This document shows, piece by piece, positions 38,449 to 48,444 of a stretch of DNA of 64,000 bases; within the stretch, counting starts at the first letter, position 1, and each line of letters starts with the position of its first letter. The notes under the pieces were generated by a model that was not told the DNA's origin, searched no databases, and worked only from the letters and a program-made list of their open reading frames with translations. Both the position numbers and the translations under genes were made by a program. Origin of the DNA: an uncultured Pelagibacteraceae bacterium (GTDB lineage: Bacteria; Pseudomonadota; Alphaproteobacteria; Pelagibacterales; Pelagibacteraceae); NCBI GenBank assembly GCA_902532195.1, contig CACAHE010000003.1, positions 47,307 through 111,306 on the forward strand, given 5' to 3'.

Positions 38449-38697
38449 TTATTTCCTTAAATTTAATTTTGATATTATATCTTTATACGATTCCATCTTA
38501 TTTTTCTTCAAATAGTCTAATAGCTTTTTTCTTCTATTTACTGCTTTTAATAATCCTACAGAAGAATGTTTATCTTTTTTAAACTTTTTAATATGTTTTG
38601 AAAGATTCTCTATTTTATCTGTTAACAGTGAAATCTGTACTTCAGATGATCCAGTATCCTTTTCATGTATGGCTACTTCTTTTATTTTTTTTTTCAT
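38449..38697 (-). CDS. rpsO: 30S ribosomal protein S15
   Basis: 82 residues, slightly short. DTGSSEVQISLLTDKIENLSKHIKKFKKDKHSSVGLLKAVNRRKKLLDYLKK is the complete S15 core, including the 16S rRNA-binding HxxD-like and RRKLLDYL elements. It binds the central domain of 16S rRNA. It lies between rbfA (10 bp) and pnp (0 bp); truB, which normally stands between rbfA and rpsO, is absent. Confidence 0.95.
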   Translation of the reverse strand: MKKKIKEVAIHEKDTGSSEVQISLLTDKIENLSKHIKKFKKDKHSSVGLLKAVNRRKKLLDYLKKNKMESYKDIISKLNLRK

Positions 38698-38707
38698 AAT
38701 TTCCCTT

Positions 38708-39073
38708 TTATTTATGTGTCTGTTTTATTAAATTTTCAATTTTTTCTGCATAATCAAAAGAGTCATCTTTAACAAATAAAATTTTTGGTAAAAATTTCAT
38801 TGTTATTTTTTTTGATAAAACTTTTCTTATAATAAATGAAAATTCTTTTAATTTTTCTATCACTTCATTAGAGTTTTTGCCGCCTAAAGGTAAAACAAAT
38901 GCTCTTGCTGTTTTTAAATCTGGACTCATTCTAACTTCAGTAACAGTAATTCCTTTTGTCTCTAAATTTGGAATTTTTGCCTCTCCTCTAATAAATATCA
39001 TACCTAGAGCTTGCTTAATCATTTCACCTACTCTTAGTTGTCTTTGTGTTATAGGTTTTCCTTGATTTCTCAT
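38708..39073 (-). CDS. rbfA: Ribosome-binding factor A
   Basis: 121 residues with the KH-like RbfA fold: RQLRVGEMIKQALGMIF, ITVTEVRMSPDLKTARAFVLPLGG and the ending KFLPKILFVKDDSFDYAEKIENLI. It assists late 30S maturation, particularly 16S 5'-end processing. The ATG overlaps the infB stop by one base. It lies in the conserved nusA-infB-rbfA-rpsO-pnp order. Confidence 0.93.
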   Translation of the reverse strand: MRNQGKPITQRQLRVGEMIKQALGMIFIRGEAKIPNLETKGITVTEVRMSPDLKTARAFVLPLGGKNSNEVIEKLKEFSFIIRKVLSKKITMKFLPKILFVKDDSFDYAEKIENLIKQTHK

Positions 39074-41298
39074 TATACTCTTCTTTCGGTAATTGTTGAA
39101 TTGTAAGCTTCAATTATATCATTTTTTTGGTAATCATTAAAATCTTTGATGGTAATTCCGCATTCCAAACCAGCTGCAACTTGTTTAGCTTGATTTTTTT
39201 CTCTAAAAATTGATCCAATTTTTCCGTTAAAAATTATTCTTCCATCCCTAATTATTCTCGCATTAGAGTCCTGTGATATTTCTCCATCAATAACTTTGGA
39301 GCCAGCTACTTTACCCACTTTTGATACCTTGAATATTTCAAGTATTTCAGCAGATCCGATTATTTTTTCTTGTATATCAGGAGTTAGTAGTCCTGACATT
39401 TTATTTTTTACAAAATCTAAAACCTCATAAATAATATTATATGAAGAAATATTAATTTTTTCTTGCTCAGCAAGTCTTTTTGCTTCTTTATTTGGTTTTA
39501 CATTAAAAGCAATTAATATTGCTTTTGAGGCTTTTGCTAGAGTTACATCTGTTTCTGTAACCATTCCAATATCAGCCAAAATTATTTTAGGTGAAACTTC
39601 TTCATGTTGTATTTGTGCAATTGCATTTTTTATAGCTTCTGAAGAACCATGAACATCTGATTTTATTATAATATTTAAAACTTCTGTAGATTTATCTTTA
39701 AATGCTGAGTCCTGTGTAACAAATGTTAAAGGATTTTTTCCTTCCTGTTTTTCTTGAATTCGTGAATCACAAATTGCTTTAGCTTCTTTTTCACTTTCAA
39801 AAACAATAAAATCATCTCCAGATTTTGCTGCTCCATTTATTCCTAAAACTTCTACAGGTGTTGAGGGAGGGGCTTCTGCAATATTTTTTCCTAGATCGTT
39901 AATGATTGCTCTTACTTTTCCCCATTTTAGTCCACTTACAAAATAGTCTCCTTTTTTTAAAGTACCAGTTGTTACAATAATGTTAACAATTGGTCCTTTA
40001 CCTATGTCAATTTTTGATTCTATTACTGACCCGGTAGCTTTAGTTTCAAAATCAGTTTTTAAGTCAAGTAATTCTGACTGAAGTTGAATTGATTCTAAAA
40101 GTTTATTTAAATTTTTTTTTGTTTTTGTTGAGATTTCTACCATTAAAGTATCACCTGACAGTTCTTCAGCAATCAGTTCATGTTCAAGTAATTGATTTTT
40201 AATTTTTTGAGGATCAGATTCTGGTAGATCACATTTATTAATTGCTACTACTATAGGTACTTTTGCTGCTTTAGCATGTTTTATAGACTCAACAGTCTGC
40301 GGTTTTACACCATCATCAGCTGCAACTACTAATACTACTATATCAGTTAATTTAGATCCTCTTGCCCTCATTTCCGTAAAAGCAGCATGTCCTGGAGTAT
40401 CAATAAAAGTAATTTTATTTGATTCTGTTGTAATTTGATATGCGCCTATGTGTTGTGTTATACCTCCAAATTCTCCTGCAACTACGTTTGCTTTCCTAAA
40501 TTCGTCCAAAAGTGATGTTTTGCCGTGGTCGACGTGACCCATTACAGTAACTATAGGAGGTCTACTTTTTAGATTCTCAGATTTAAATTCTTTTATTTTA
40601 TTTATAATTTCTTCAGTTTTTTGTTCTTTAATTGGATTGTGACCAAATTCTTGAACTAAATATTCAGCTGTATCAGCATTAATACTATGGTTAATAGTTG
40701 CGGTAACTCCCATGCCTAGCAAATGTTTTATTATATTGCTTGACTGTTCTGCCATTCTGTTGGCTAATTCTCTAATTGTTATTACTTCTGGAATTTTAAC
40801 ATCACGTTTAACTGGCTTTAAAGGTTCTTTATTTTCTTCTTTTTTTAAGTCTCTATTTTCTTTTTGTTTCGCCCTTTTTAATGAGGCTAAACTTCTTCCT
40901 TTGGTTTCTATATCTTCACTATTTAAAGCTCTTGAAATAGTAAGCTTAAGTTCTCTACGCCTCGACCCTATTTTTCCTTTTACAGGAGTCTCTCCTTTTA
41001 ACCTTTTTGTTGCACGTTGCTCAGCTAGTTTTCTTTTTTCAAAATCATTTGGTGTATTAATCGATGGTTTAGTAAATACAGGTTTTTTTGAAAAGGAAGA
41101 TGGTTTTGATCCAAAAGACGGTTTTGATGCAAAAGACGGTTTTTGATTTTTATTACCAAAAGTTGATCTATTTACATATCGATTAGATTTTTTTTCAATT
41201 AAAACTGAATTTTTACCTTGAGTTTTTGCAATCTCAATATTGCTCATTGTTTTTTTTGAGCTTCCAGAAATAGTTAATTTTGTTTTTTTTTTTTCCAT
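39073..41298 (-). CDS. infB: Translation initiation factor IF-2
   Basis: 741 residues. The N-terminal region is basic and low-complexity, with tandem KPSF-type repeats (about residues 53-75). The IF2 N-like block VITIRELANRMAEQSSNIIKHLLGMGV precedes the GTPase domain: G1 GHVDHGKT (254-261), FIDTPGHAAF (G3) and NKCD (G4). The C-terminal beta-barrel domains and the fMet-tRNA-binding end (CGITIKDFNDYQKNDIIEAY) are intact. It starts 10 bp after nusA; the ylxR gene usually found between them is absent. Confidence 0.96.
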   Translation of the reverse strand: MEKKKTKLTISGSSKKTMSNIEIAKTQGKNSVLIEKKSNRYVNRSTFGNKNQKPSFASKPSFGSKPSSFSKKPVFTKPSINTPNDFEKRKLAEQRATKRLKGETPVKGKIGSRRRELKLTISRALNSEDIETKGRSLASLKRAKQKENRDLKKEENKEPLKPVKRDVKIPEVITIRELANRMAEQSSNIIKHLLGMGVTATINHSINADTAEYLVQEFGHNPIKEQKTEEIINKIKEFKSENLKSRPPIVTVMGHVDHGKTSLLDEFRKANVVAGEFGGITQHIGAYQITTESNKITFIDTPGHAAFTEMRARGSKLTDIVVLVVAADDGVKPQTVESIKHAKAAKVPIVVAINKCDLPESDPQKIKNQLLEHELIAEELSGDTLMVEISTKTKKNLNKLLESIQLQSELLDLKTDFETKATGSVIESKIDIGKGPIVNIIVTTGTLKKGDYFVSGLKWGKVRAIINDLGKNIAEAPPSTPVEVLGINGAAKSGDDFIVFESEKEAKAICDSRIQEKQEGKNPLTFVTQDSAFKDKSTEVLNIIIKSDVHGSSEAIKNAIAQIQHEEVSPKIILADIGMVTETDVTLAKASKAILIAFNVKPNKEAKRLAEQEKINISSYNIIYEVLDFVKNKMSGLLTPDIQEKIIGSAEILEIFKVSKVGKVAGSKVIDGEISQDSNARIIRDGRIIFNGKIGSIFREKNQAKQVAAGLECGITIKDFNDYQKNDIIEAYNSTITERRV
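41102..41137. repeat. Two 18-bp tandem repeats inside infB
   Basis: Units GGTTTTGATCCAAAAGAC (41102-41119) and GGTTTTGATGCAAAAGAC (41120-41137) differ at one base, followed by a partial third unit. On the minus strand they encode tandem S-K-P-S-F type units in the disordered N-terminal region of IF-2. Repeat number may vary between strains by slippage. Confidence 0.8.
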
Positions 41299-41308
41299 TA
41301 AACATCTC

Positions 41309-42862
41309 TCAATCTTTATAAATTATATTTCTTGCTGACATAATTAAATCATCAGCTTCTTTTCTTGTTAAAGCAAAATCTTCTAAAAAACCTTTAATTT
41401 TTACTCTTTCTCCTTTAACTATATCAAACGTTCCAGTTAGTTCATCAGATGATAAATCAGCAAAATCATTTAATGTTAAAATTTTCTGCTCACCTAAGGT
41501 GACTAACATTCCTGGAGTTAAACCTTTGTGATTAATTAACTCATTTTCCAAACCTAAATCTTTAATTTTTTTAGCAATTTCTTCCTGATCTTTTTGATAA
41601 AATTCTTTTGCTCTTTCTATTAATTCTTTAGCAGTTTCTTCTTCTATTCCTTCAATTTTTGTCAAAGCTTCTATTCCACTATCTTTAATATCATCGATTG
41701 AAGAAAAACCTTCTGCAACTAAAAGTTGGCCTAATGTTTCATCAAGTTCTAAATTTTTAACAAAATTGTCAGTCTTTTCTTTAAATTCAACTTGTCTCTT
41801 TTCTGAGTCCTCTTGGTCAGTCATAATGTTAATTTCATAATTAAGTAATTTTGTTGCTAATCTTACATTTTGACCTCTTCTACCTATAGCTTTGCTTAAA
41901 TTTTCCTCTGTCAAAATTACGTCTAATTTTTTTTGATCATTATCAACATTTACTCTTTGAACTTCTGCTGGAGATAATGCATTTGCAACTACTACAGCAG
42001 TATCTTCAGACCAATTTACAATATCTATTTTTTCTCCTTGCAATTCATTCACAACTGCTTGAACTCTACTACCTCGCATTCCAACACAAGCTCCGACTGG
42101 GTCTAAAGATGCATCTATAGCTTTAACACAGATTTTAGCCCTACTTCCTGGATCTCTTGCTGAAGATTTTATTTCTATTAACCCATCGTAAATTTCAGGA
42201 ACTTCTTGTATAAAAAGTTTTTCCATAAATTTTGGATGTGCCCTAGAAAGAAATATTTGTTGACCTCTTGGTTCTCTTCTAACATCAAGACAATATGCTT
42301 TTACTCTATCTCCAGGTTTAATATTTTCTCTGGGTATCATTTCATTTTTTTGGATTATTGCTTCTGTTCTTCCAAGATCAACTATAACGTTTCCGAATTC
42401 CAATCTTTTAACTATACCACTTAAAATTGTATCTTTCTTATCAATAAAATCATTAAACTGTCTTTCTCTTTCTGCTTCTCTAACATTAAATGTTATTACT
42501 TGTTTCGCAGTCTGAGCGGCTATTCTTCCAAAATCAAAAGATGGTAATGGTTGCAGTATTTCATCACCAAGTTTCTTGTCTTTATTTTCTTCACTTAAAT
42601 TAACCGCATCTTTTAAGCTAATTTCCAAATTTGTATTTTCAGGATTTTCAACAATAGTTAGTTTTCTATAGATGCCTATATCTCCATTTTCTCTGTTTAT
42701 TAATACTTTAATCTCATTTTCTGAGCCAAATTTTGATTTTGCTGCCTTTGCTATACCATTTTCCATAGAGTCTATAATAAGCTCTTTATCTATAGACTTC
42801 TCCAATGCTACAGCTTCAGCTATTCTTAATAATTCTAATTTATCTGCTCTTCTATTTAACAT
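41309..42862 (-). CDS. nusA: Transcription termination/antitermination factor NusA
   Basis: 517 residues. N-terminal polymerase-binding domain, S1 domain (DTILSGIVKRLEFGNVIVDLGRTEAIIQKNEMIPRE), two KH domains (PVGACVGMRGSRVQAVVNELQGEKIDIV; SKAIGRRGQNVRLATKLLNYEINI) and two C-terminal helix-hairpin-helix acidic repeats. It modulates pausing, termination and antitermination. A strong terminator lies only 13 nt before the ATG, too close for a promoter in between, so the gene needs read-through. rimP, usually upstream, is absent at this locus. Confidence 0.95.
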   Translation of the reverse strand: MLNRRADKLELLRIAEAVALEKSIDKELIIDSMENGIAKAAKSKFGSENEIKVLINRENGDIGIYRKLTIVENPENTNLEISLKDAVNLSEENKDKKLGDEILQPLPSFDFGRIAAQTAKQVITFNVREAERERQFNDFIDKKDTILSGIVKRLEFGNVIVDLGRTEAIIQKNEMIPRENIKPGDRVKAYCLDVRREPRGQQIFLSRAHPKFMEKLFIQEVPEIYDGLIEIKSSARDPGSRAKICVKAIDASLDPVGACVGMRGSRVQAVVNELQGEKIDIVNWSEDTAVVVANALSPAEVQRVNVDNDQKKLDVILTEENLSKAIGRRGQNVRLATKLLNYEINIMTDQEDSEKRQVEFKEKTDNFVKNLELDETLGQLLVAEGFSSIDDIKDSGIEALTKIEGIEEETAKELIERAKEFYQKDQEEIAKKIKDLGLENELINHKGLTPGMLVTLGEQKILTLNDFADLSSDELTGTFDIVKGERVKIKGFLEDFALTRKEADDLIMSARNIIYKD

Positions 42863-42875
42863 TTTCGTTTAATCC

Positions 42876-42902
42876 AAAAAAAAATGGGCCGAGGCCCATT
42901 TT
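42876..42902 (-). terminator. Intrinsic terminator/attenuator between metK and nusA
   Basis: Stem AAAATGGGC (42881-42889) with GCCCATTTT (42894-42902) and a CGAG tetraloop, followed on the minus strand by nine U residues (A-run 42876-42884). It ends the tsaB-to-metK unit. The U-tract stops 13 nt before the nusA start codon, so it also acts as a barrier in the nusA leader. Confidence 0.85.
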
Positions 42903-42958
42903 GAAATTTCAATAATGTAAGGTGAATATATGTATTTTTCTTATATTTTCAACTTTAT

Positions 42959-44122
42959 TTACTTACTAAAAATGTCTGATTTATCGGTTTTTTCCCAAGA
43001 AAAAGACCCATCAGCTCCTGGATCTCTTCCGAAATGTCCATAAGCTGCAGTTTTTTCGTATATTGGTTTATTTAAACCTAACATCTCTCTAATGCCTCTT
43101 GGACTTAAATCAAAATTATCATTAATTAATTTTTCAACATGTCTATTTTTTTCTTCATCATTATCAAAAAGATCAACATAAATTGACAAAGGTTTTGAAA
43201 CTCCAATTGCATAAGCTAATTGAATTAAACATTTATCTGAAATTTTTGAAGCAACAACATTTTTTGCTAAATATCTCGAAGCATATGCAGCTGATCTATC
43301 AACTTTAGTAGGGTCTTTTCCTGAGAAAGCTCCTCCACCATGTGGAGCTGCACCACCATATGTATCTACAATTATTTTTCTTCCTGTTAATCCACTATCG
43401 CCATCAGGACCACCAATTACAAAATTTCCTGTAGGATTTACATATATTTCATTTTCTTCTAATCCATTTAAAAGATTTTTTGGAATAGATTTTTCAATGT
43501 AAGGTTTTACTAGTTCCCTTACTTGAAGTTGATTTACATCTGCTGAATGTTGAGTTGATACAACAACTGATTTTACATTTGCAGGTTTTCCATCTTTATA
43601 TTCAACTGTAATTTGACTTTTTGAGTCAGGTTCTATATTTTTTAACTTACCCGATTTTCTGTCTTCTGCCATGAGTCTTAAAATTTTATGTGAATAATGT
43701 ATTGGTGCTGGCATAAGTACATCTGTCTCGTTGCATGCATATCCAAACATTATTCCTTGGTCTCCAGCTCCTTCATCTTTATTGCCTGAAGAATCTACTC
43801 CCATTGCTATGTCAGCAGATTGTGAATGAAGATGGCTCTCTATCTTTGTAGCATCTTTCCATGTAAAGCCTTTTTGATCATATCCAATATCTTTAATACA
43901 TTCTCTAACTTTTTGTATTAAATCATCTTTTTTAATTTCTGGACCTCTTACTTCCCCAGCTAAAACAACTTTATTTGTTGTTGTTAAAGTTTCACAAGCG
44001 ACTCGTGACTGTGGCTCTGCACCTAAGTAAGAGTCTACAACCATATCTGATATTCTGTCACAAACTTTATCTGGATGCCCTTCTGAAACTGACTCGCTAG
44101 TAAATAAGAAATTTTTTTTCAT
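42959..44122 (-). CDS. metK: S-adenosylmethionine synthetase
   Basis: 387 residues, standard length. [23 protein letters not shown] (ATP-site His and Asp), [12 protein letters not shown] (methionine-binding GDQGLMFG motif), [23 protein letters not shown] and [19 protein letters not shown] (phosphate-binding signature) are all present. It makes SAM from methionine and ATP. No SAM riboswitch can sit in front of it, because lnt ends only 1 bp upstream. A terminator follows. Confidence 0.97.
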   Translation of the reverse strand: MKKNFLFTSESVSEGHPDKVCDRISDMVVDSYLGAEPQSRVACETLTTTNKVVLAGEVRGPEIKKDDLIQKVRECIKDIGYDQKGFTWKDATKIESHLHSQSADIAMGVDSSGNKDEGAGDQGIMFGYACNETDVLMPAPIHYSHKILRLMAEDRKSGKLKNIEPDSKSQITVEYKDGKPANVKSVVVSTQHSADVNQLQVRELVKPYIEKSIPKNLLNGLEENEIYVNPTGNFVIGGPDGDSGLTGRKIIVDTYGGAAPHGGGAFSGKDPTKVDRSAAYASRYLAKNVVASKISDKCLIQLAYAIGVSKPLSIYVDLFDNDEEKNRHVEKLINDNFDLSPRGIREMLGLNKPIYEKTAAYGHFGRDPGADGSFSWEKTDKSDIFSK

Positions 44123-44123
44123 G

Positions 44124-45656
44124 CTAACTCCCTTTTTCTTTTTTTTTTAAAAAAAAAATCAAAGTAATATAAAATAATATAAAATAAAAGAATAAGTTGT
44201 TGCCATAAGTGCTAAAAAAGGTCTTTTTATTATTTTTAAATTTTTTTATTTCAATAACTCCCTTCTGGGTTGATTCTAATTTGTTTATAATCTGTCCAGT
44301 AGGATCAATATAAGCTGAAGTTCCGTTATTAGTTGAACGAATTAAATTTTTTCCCTCCTCTATAGCTCTAAATATTGAGTGTGAAAAATGTTGATGGAGA
44401 CCAATTGAATTCCCAAACCATCCATCTTCTGAAATATTTATTATAAAATCATAGTCATTAGTTCCTTTATTTAATCTTCCAGAAAAAATTATTTCGTAAC
44501 AAATGAGTGGTAAAAAATTTATTCCATTTATATTTAAAACTTTTCTAGTTTTACCTGAAGAAAATGATTGATAACCACCAGTAATTTTTTTTACTCCTAA
44601 TTTTGAAAGTAAACTTTCAAATGGTAAAAATTCACCAAATGGCACTAGATGATTTTTATTATATTGTGCCAGTATATTTGCATTATTATCTAACACTACA
44701 AGAGAATTAAAAACTTTTAAATTTTCACTACTGTTCATACCTAAAATAATTTTATGATTTTTAGAATAATTATCTTTAAAATACTTTTTATAATTTTTTA
44801 TATCATTTAAGTAAATACTTGTAAGAGTTCCTTCTGGAAAAATAAAGATTGTATCTTCTTTAATATGTGGATCACTTAGTTTTATTAATTCCAATATTAT
44901 TTCTTTAGGGTTTTCATTTTGATAGAATCTATCAATATTAATTTTTGGGGAAATAATTTTTATTGTATTAGTCATTTTTAAATAATTATTTTTTTTATAA
45001 TTTTTTATAACTGCTAAGCCGTAAAAATAATTTGAGGCAAGTAATAAAAATAAAAAAACTAAAGATATTAATTTCAATTTTTTTTCATATTTAAAAAAAA
45101 ATATTGAAGGAATTAAAAAAATAGTAATTGATAGTAAATTAAATGAATAAGTTCCAATTACAGATAAGATTTGTAAAAAATTTATATAATTAGTCCAACT
45201 AAAAGCTATTAAATTCCAAGGAAATCCACCAAATATAAATCCTCTCACAAACTCAACTAATGAAAATATTGCTGAAAAAATCAATATAGAGCTAAAATTT
45301 CTTTTTAATTTAAATAAAGAACAAAATAAAATAGCTAATCCATAAAATACTGCAAGGAATGATGGAATAATTATTAAAGCTATTGGAATTAAAATTTTAA
45401 ATTGAGTATCAAAAGTTAATGCATTTGTAATCCAATATAAATTAGAAATAAAATAACCGAATCCAAATAACCAACCAATTTTGAACGCTAACCATTTTTT
45501 TTCTTTCAAATAAGATACAAAGAAAATAAAAAAAAGTGGAAAAGTAAAAAAATTTATAATTATAAAATTATAGGGTGTTAAACTAAATGAAGTAATTAAA
45601 CCCAACAAAAAAGGAATTAGGTAAAATAAAAATTTATTTTTTATGTTAAAAGTCAA
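44124..45656 (-). CDS. lnt: Apolipoprotein N-acyltransferase
   Basis: 510 residues: about eight hydrophobic segments then a periplasmic nitrilase domain. The catalytic triad is visible: Glu in IFPEGTLTS, Lys in [12 protein letters not shown] and Cys in [13 protein letters not shown] final transmembrane helix ends in KKKEKGS. It transfers the third acyl chain to lipoproteins; probable clients in this window are LptM and the BON lipoprotein. It overlaps ybeY by 11 bp and is followed by metK. Confidence 0.93.
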   Translation of the reverse strand: MTFNIKNKFLFYLIPFLLGLITSFSLTPYNFIIINFFTFPLFFIFFVSYLKEKKWLAFKIGWLFGFGYFISNLYWITNALTFDTQFKILIPIALIIIPSFLAVFYGLAILFCSLFKLKRNFSSILIFSAIFSLVEFVRGFIFGGFPWNLIAFSWTNYINFLQILSVIGTYSFNLLSITIFLIPSIFFFKYEKKLKLISLVFLFLLLASNYFYGLAVIKNYKKNNYLKMTNTIKIISPKINIDRFYQNENPKEIILELIKLSDPHIKEDTIFIFPEGTLTSIYLNDIKNYKKYFKDNYSKNHKIILGMNSSENLKVFNSLVVLDNNANILAQYNKNHLVPFGEFLPFESLLSKLGVKKITGGYQSFSSGKTRKVLNINGINFLPLICYEIIFSGRLNKGTNDYDFIINISEDGWFGNSIGLHQHFSHSIFRAIEEGKNLIRSTNNGTSAYIDPTGQIINKLESTQKGVIEIKKFKNNKKTFFSTYGNNLFFYFILFYITLIFFLKKKEKGS

Positions 45657-46098
45657 TTTTTTTATTTAAAAGTTTTAATATTTTATTTTCTTTATTATTC
45701 ATTTTTTTAAAATCTTTATTTTTTTTATGATCATATCCATTTAAATGTAAATATCCGTGTATCCACATCTTATCAAATTCTAAGTTGAAATTTGTTAAAC
45801 TCGACCTTTTATTAATAATTTCAAAACTAATCGCTATATCTCCAATATAAATCATTTTTTTGTAATTATGGCTAGAAGGAAAAGATAATACATCTGTTGG
45901 TTTATTTTTTTTCCTAAATTTTTTATTAAGTTTTTTCATTTTTTTATTATTAGTAAGCAAAATGGTAAACTCTTGATTTTTATTTTTAAATAAGGGAAAT
46001 TTAGATAATTTTTTTATTTTCTTTTGAATATAATCTTTGGGTGATTTAATCTTATTTTTCCATCTTGGATGATCTATAATTACCGAAGCTCTTATCAT
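45646..46098 (-). CDS. ybeY: Endoribonuclease YbeY (16S rRNA maturation)
   Basis: 150 residues. The zinc motif HGYLHLNGYDH (H-x3-H-x5-H) and KPTDVLSFPSS are the YbeY signatures. It processes the 3' end of 16S rRNA and takes part in ribosome quality control. It overlaps phoH by 4 bp and lnt by 11 bp, in the conserved miaB-phoH-ybeY order. Confidence 0.93.
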   Translation of the reverse strand: MIRASVIIDHPRWKNKIKSPKDYIQKKIKKLSKFPLFKNKNQEFTILLTNNKKMKKLNKKFRKKNKPTDVLSFPSSHNYKKMIYIGDIAISFEIINKRSSLTNFNLEFDKMWIHGYLHLNGYDHKKNKDFKKMNNKENKILKLLNKKIDF

Positions 46099-47105
46099 TC
46101 ATTGCTATTTTTATCAGAGTAAGCTTTAACAATTTTAGAAACTAAAGGGTGTCTAACTACGTCTGTATGATCAAAATCAACTACAGATATTTCTTTTAAA
46201 TGTCCTAAAAGTTTTTTAGACCTATTTAAACCTGATAGTGATTTATTGGGTAGATCAATTTGTGATGGATCACCATTAATAACAATTTTAGAATTTTCTC
46301 CTATCCTTGTTAAAAACATTTTAATTTGAGTGTCAGTAGCATTTTGTGCTTCGTCTAAAATGGCAAAAGAATTTTTTAGAGTTCTTCCTCTCATAAAAGC
46401 TAATGGAGCAATTTCTATATCACCTACTTCAATTTTTTTTTGTATTTTTTCAAAGTCTAAAAGATCATAAAGAGAATCATAAAGTGGTCTTAAATATGGA
46501 TCTACTTTTTCTCTCATATCACCAGGTAAAAATCCCAATCTTTCTCCGGCTTCAACAGCTGGTCTTGATAATATTATTCTTTCAATTTTCTTTTCTAAAA
46601 GCATTGTTAAAGCAACAGCGACCGCAAGGAATGTTTTTCCTGTGCCAGCAGGACCCGCGGAGATTATAATTTCGCTTTCCCTCAATGCTCTAACATAGTT
46701 TTTCTGCTTTTCAGATCTTGGGATAACAGATTTTTTTGGAGTCTTAATAATATATTCAATATTCTTTCCAGAATTATTTAGTTTTTCATCTATCATAAAT
46801 TTATTTATTGACGAAATTATATCTTTTTTTTCTATAGTACCATTAATTTTAAATTGTTCTGATAAAAATTTAATTGCATTTTTTACCAATTCATTCTTTT
46901 TTGGATCACTTTTAACAATTATCGAATTTCCTCTAGAATAAATATTTGTATCTGTAATATTTTCTAATTCTTTTATATTATTATTAAACTCTCCAACTAC
47001 ACCAAGCAATGTTTCGTTACTTTGAAAAATTATACTTAGTGTATCATTATCAGAATATACTAATTTTAAATCTGAATTTATTGTTTTATTAATTTTATTA
47101 TCCAA
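46095..47105 (-). CDS. phoH: PhoH-like ATPase (YbeZ)
   Basis: 336 residues. An N-terminal KH-like segment is followed by the PhoH P-loop domain: ISAGPAGTGKTFLAVAVALTML (Walker A), ILSRPAVEAGERLGFLPGD, SFAILDEAQNATDTQIKMFLTRIG (Walker B) and GDPSQIDLP. PhoH/YbeZ proteins are RNA-associated ATPases that act with YbeY, whose gene overlaps the end of this one by 4 bp. It starts 1 bp after the end of miaB. Confidence 0.93.
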   Translation of the reverse strand: MDNKINKTINSDLKLVYSDNDTLSIIFQSNETLLGVVGEFNNNIKELENITDTNIYSRGNSIIVKSDPKKNELVKNAIKFLSEQFKINGTIEKKDIISSINKFMIDEKLNNSGKNIEYIIKTPKKSVIPRSEKQKNYVRALRESEIIISAGPAGTGKTFLAVAVALTMLLEKKIERIILSRPAVEAGERLGFLPGDMREKVDPYLRPLYDSLYDLLDFEKIQKKIEVGDIEIAPLAFMRGRTLKNSFAILDEAQNATDTQIKMFLTRIGENSKIVINGDPSQIDLPNKSLSGLNRSKKLLGHLKEISVVDFDHTDVVRHPLVSKIVKAYSDKNSNE

Positions 47106-47106
47106 G

Positions 47107-48441
47107 CTATGCTGCTCTCATATTATTATTTTCAATTTTGCCAAATAAAGTATTTTGATTTGAGTTTTCAATTTTAACATTTACGATTTTACCAATTTTG
47201 CTTGTGTCACCTTTAAAAATTACTGAATTTAAATACTTATTTCGTCCAAATAGTTTATCTTGACCTTCTATTTTGTTTTCAACTAAAACTTCTATGGTTT
47301 TATTTACAAAAGATTTATTCATTTCTAACTGAAAGGAAAATAAATATTTTTGTATTTTAATTAATCTCTCTTTGGATATTTTTTCATCAATTGTTTTTAA
47401 TTCTGCAGCTTTTGTTCCAGGTCTAGGACTAAAAATGAAAGAAAATGAGTTTATAAATTTAATTTTTTTTATTAGTTCTATAGTTTGATTGAAATCAAAA
47501 TCTGTTTCTCCTGGATATGAAATAAGAAAATCACTTGAAAAGTGTATTAAAGGATTAATTTTTTTAAGATTATCGTAAATATCTAAATATTCTTCAACTG
47601 TATGTTTTCTATTCATTTGCTTTAGAATTTTATTTGATCCACTCTGTATTGGTAGATGTACAAAAGGCATTAGTTTTTTTGAAGTTGCATAACATTCAAT
47701 AAGATCATTTGTCATATCTTTTGGATGCGATGTGGTATATCTAATTCTTTTTAATTCTGAAAACTTTTCTAACTCATTTATCAAATTTGAAATTTTATAT
47801 TTATTAAATCCTTCTACATATGAATATGCATTTACGTTTTGACCAAGTAATGTAATTTCTTTTACACCATTTTTAACTAACTCTTCAGCTTCATTAATTA
47901 TTTTATTAAACGGTCTCGAATATTCAGGTCCCCTAGTATATGGAACGACACAAAAATGGCAAAATTTATCACAGCCCTCTTGTATAGTTAAAAAAGAAGA
48001 AATTTTATTACTAGTATTTTTAATTTGATCAAAATATTGAAATTTTGAAATTGTTTCAAAATCTGTTTCTTCTTTTTTTTGTTTTGTAGTGTGACTCTTT
48101 AAAATATTATTTATTTTATGATATGATTGTGGTCCAATAACAATATCGATATATGGTTCTCTTTTCAACATTTCCTGATTTTCTGCTTGAGCAACACATC
48201 CTGCAACTACGACTATAGGTTTATTTTTATTTTTATATAATTTTTTTACTCTTCCTACCTCATGATATACTTTTTCTTTTGCCTTATCTCTTATGTGGCA
48301 AGTATTTAAAATATAACAGTCTGTATTCTTTTGATCTTGTGTTTTAATAAATCCAATTTTTTTAACAGAATCATAAATACGATTAGAGTCATACTCATTC
48401 ATCTGACATCCAAATGTTTTAATAAAAATCTTTTTTTCCAT
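47107..48441 (-). CDS. miaB: tRNA-2-methylthio-N6-isopentenyladenosine synthase
   Basis: 444 residues. The N-terminal UPF0004 domain has its three cluster cysteines (FGCQMNEYD, LNTCHIRDKA, VAGCVAQAE), the radical-SAM domain has CDKFCHFCVVPYTRG (CxxxCxxC), and a C-terminal TRAM domain follows (VLVENKIEGQDKLFGRNKYLNSVIF). It methylthiolates A37 of tRNAs reading UNN codons, including the tRNA-Leu(CAA) encoded in this window. It lies 3 bp after fur. Confidence 0.95.
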   Translation of the reverse strand: MEKKIFIKTFGCQMNEYDSNRIYDSVKKIGFIKTQDQKNTDCYILNTCHIRDKAKEKVYHEVGRVKKLYKNKNKPIVVVAGCVAQAENQEMLKREPYIDIVIGPQSYHKINNILKSHTTKQKKEETDFETISKFQYFDQIKNTSNKISSFLTIQEGCDKFCHFCVVPYTRGPEYSRPFNKIINEAEELVKNGVKEITLLGQNVNAYSYVEGFNKYKISNLINELEKFSELKRIRYTTSHPKDMTNDLIECYATSKKLMPFVHLPIQSGSNKILKQMNRKHTVEEYLDIYDNLKKINPLIHFSSDFLISYPGETDFDFNQTIELIKKIKFINSFSFIFSPRPGTKAAELKTIDEKISKERLIKIQKYLFSFQLEMNKSFVNKTIEVLVENKIEGQDKLFGRNKYLNSVIFKGDTSKIGKIVNVKIENSNQNTLFGKIENNNMRAA

Positions 48442-48444
48442 TAA

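Noticed and set aside
42959-44122. SAM riboswitch controlling metK
   Set aside because: There is only 1 bp between lnt and metK, and no aptamer-like fold was seen in the lnt end.
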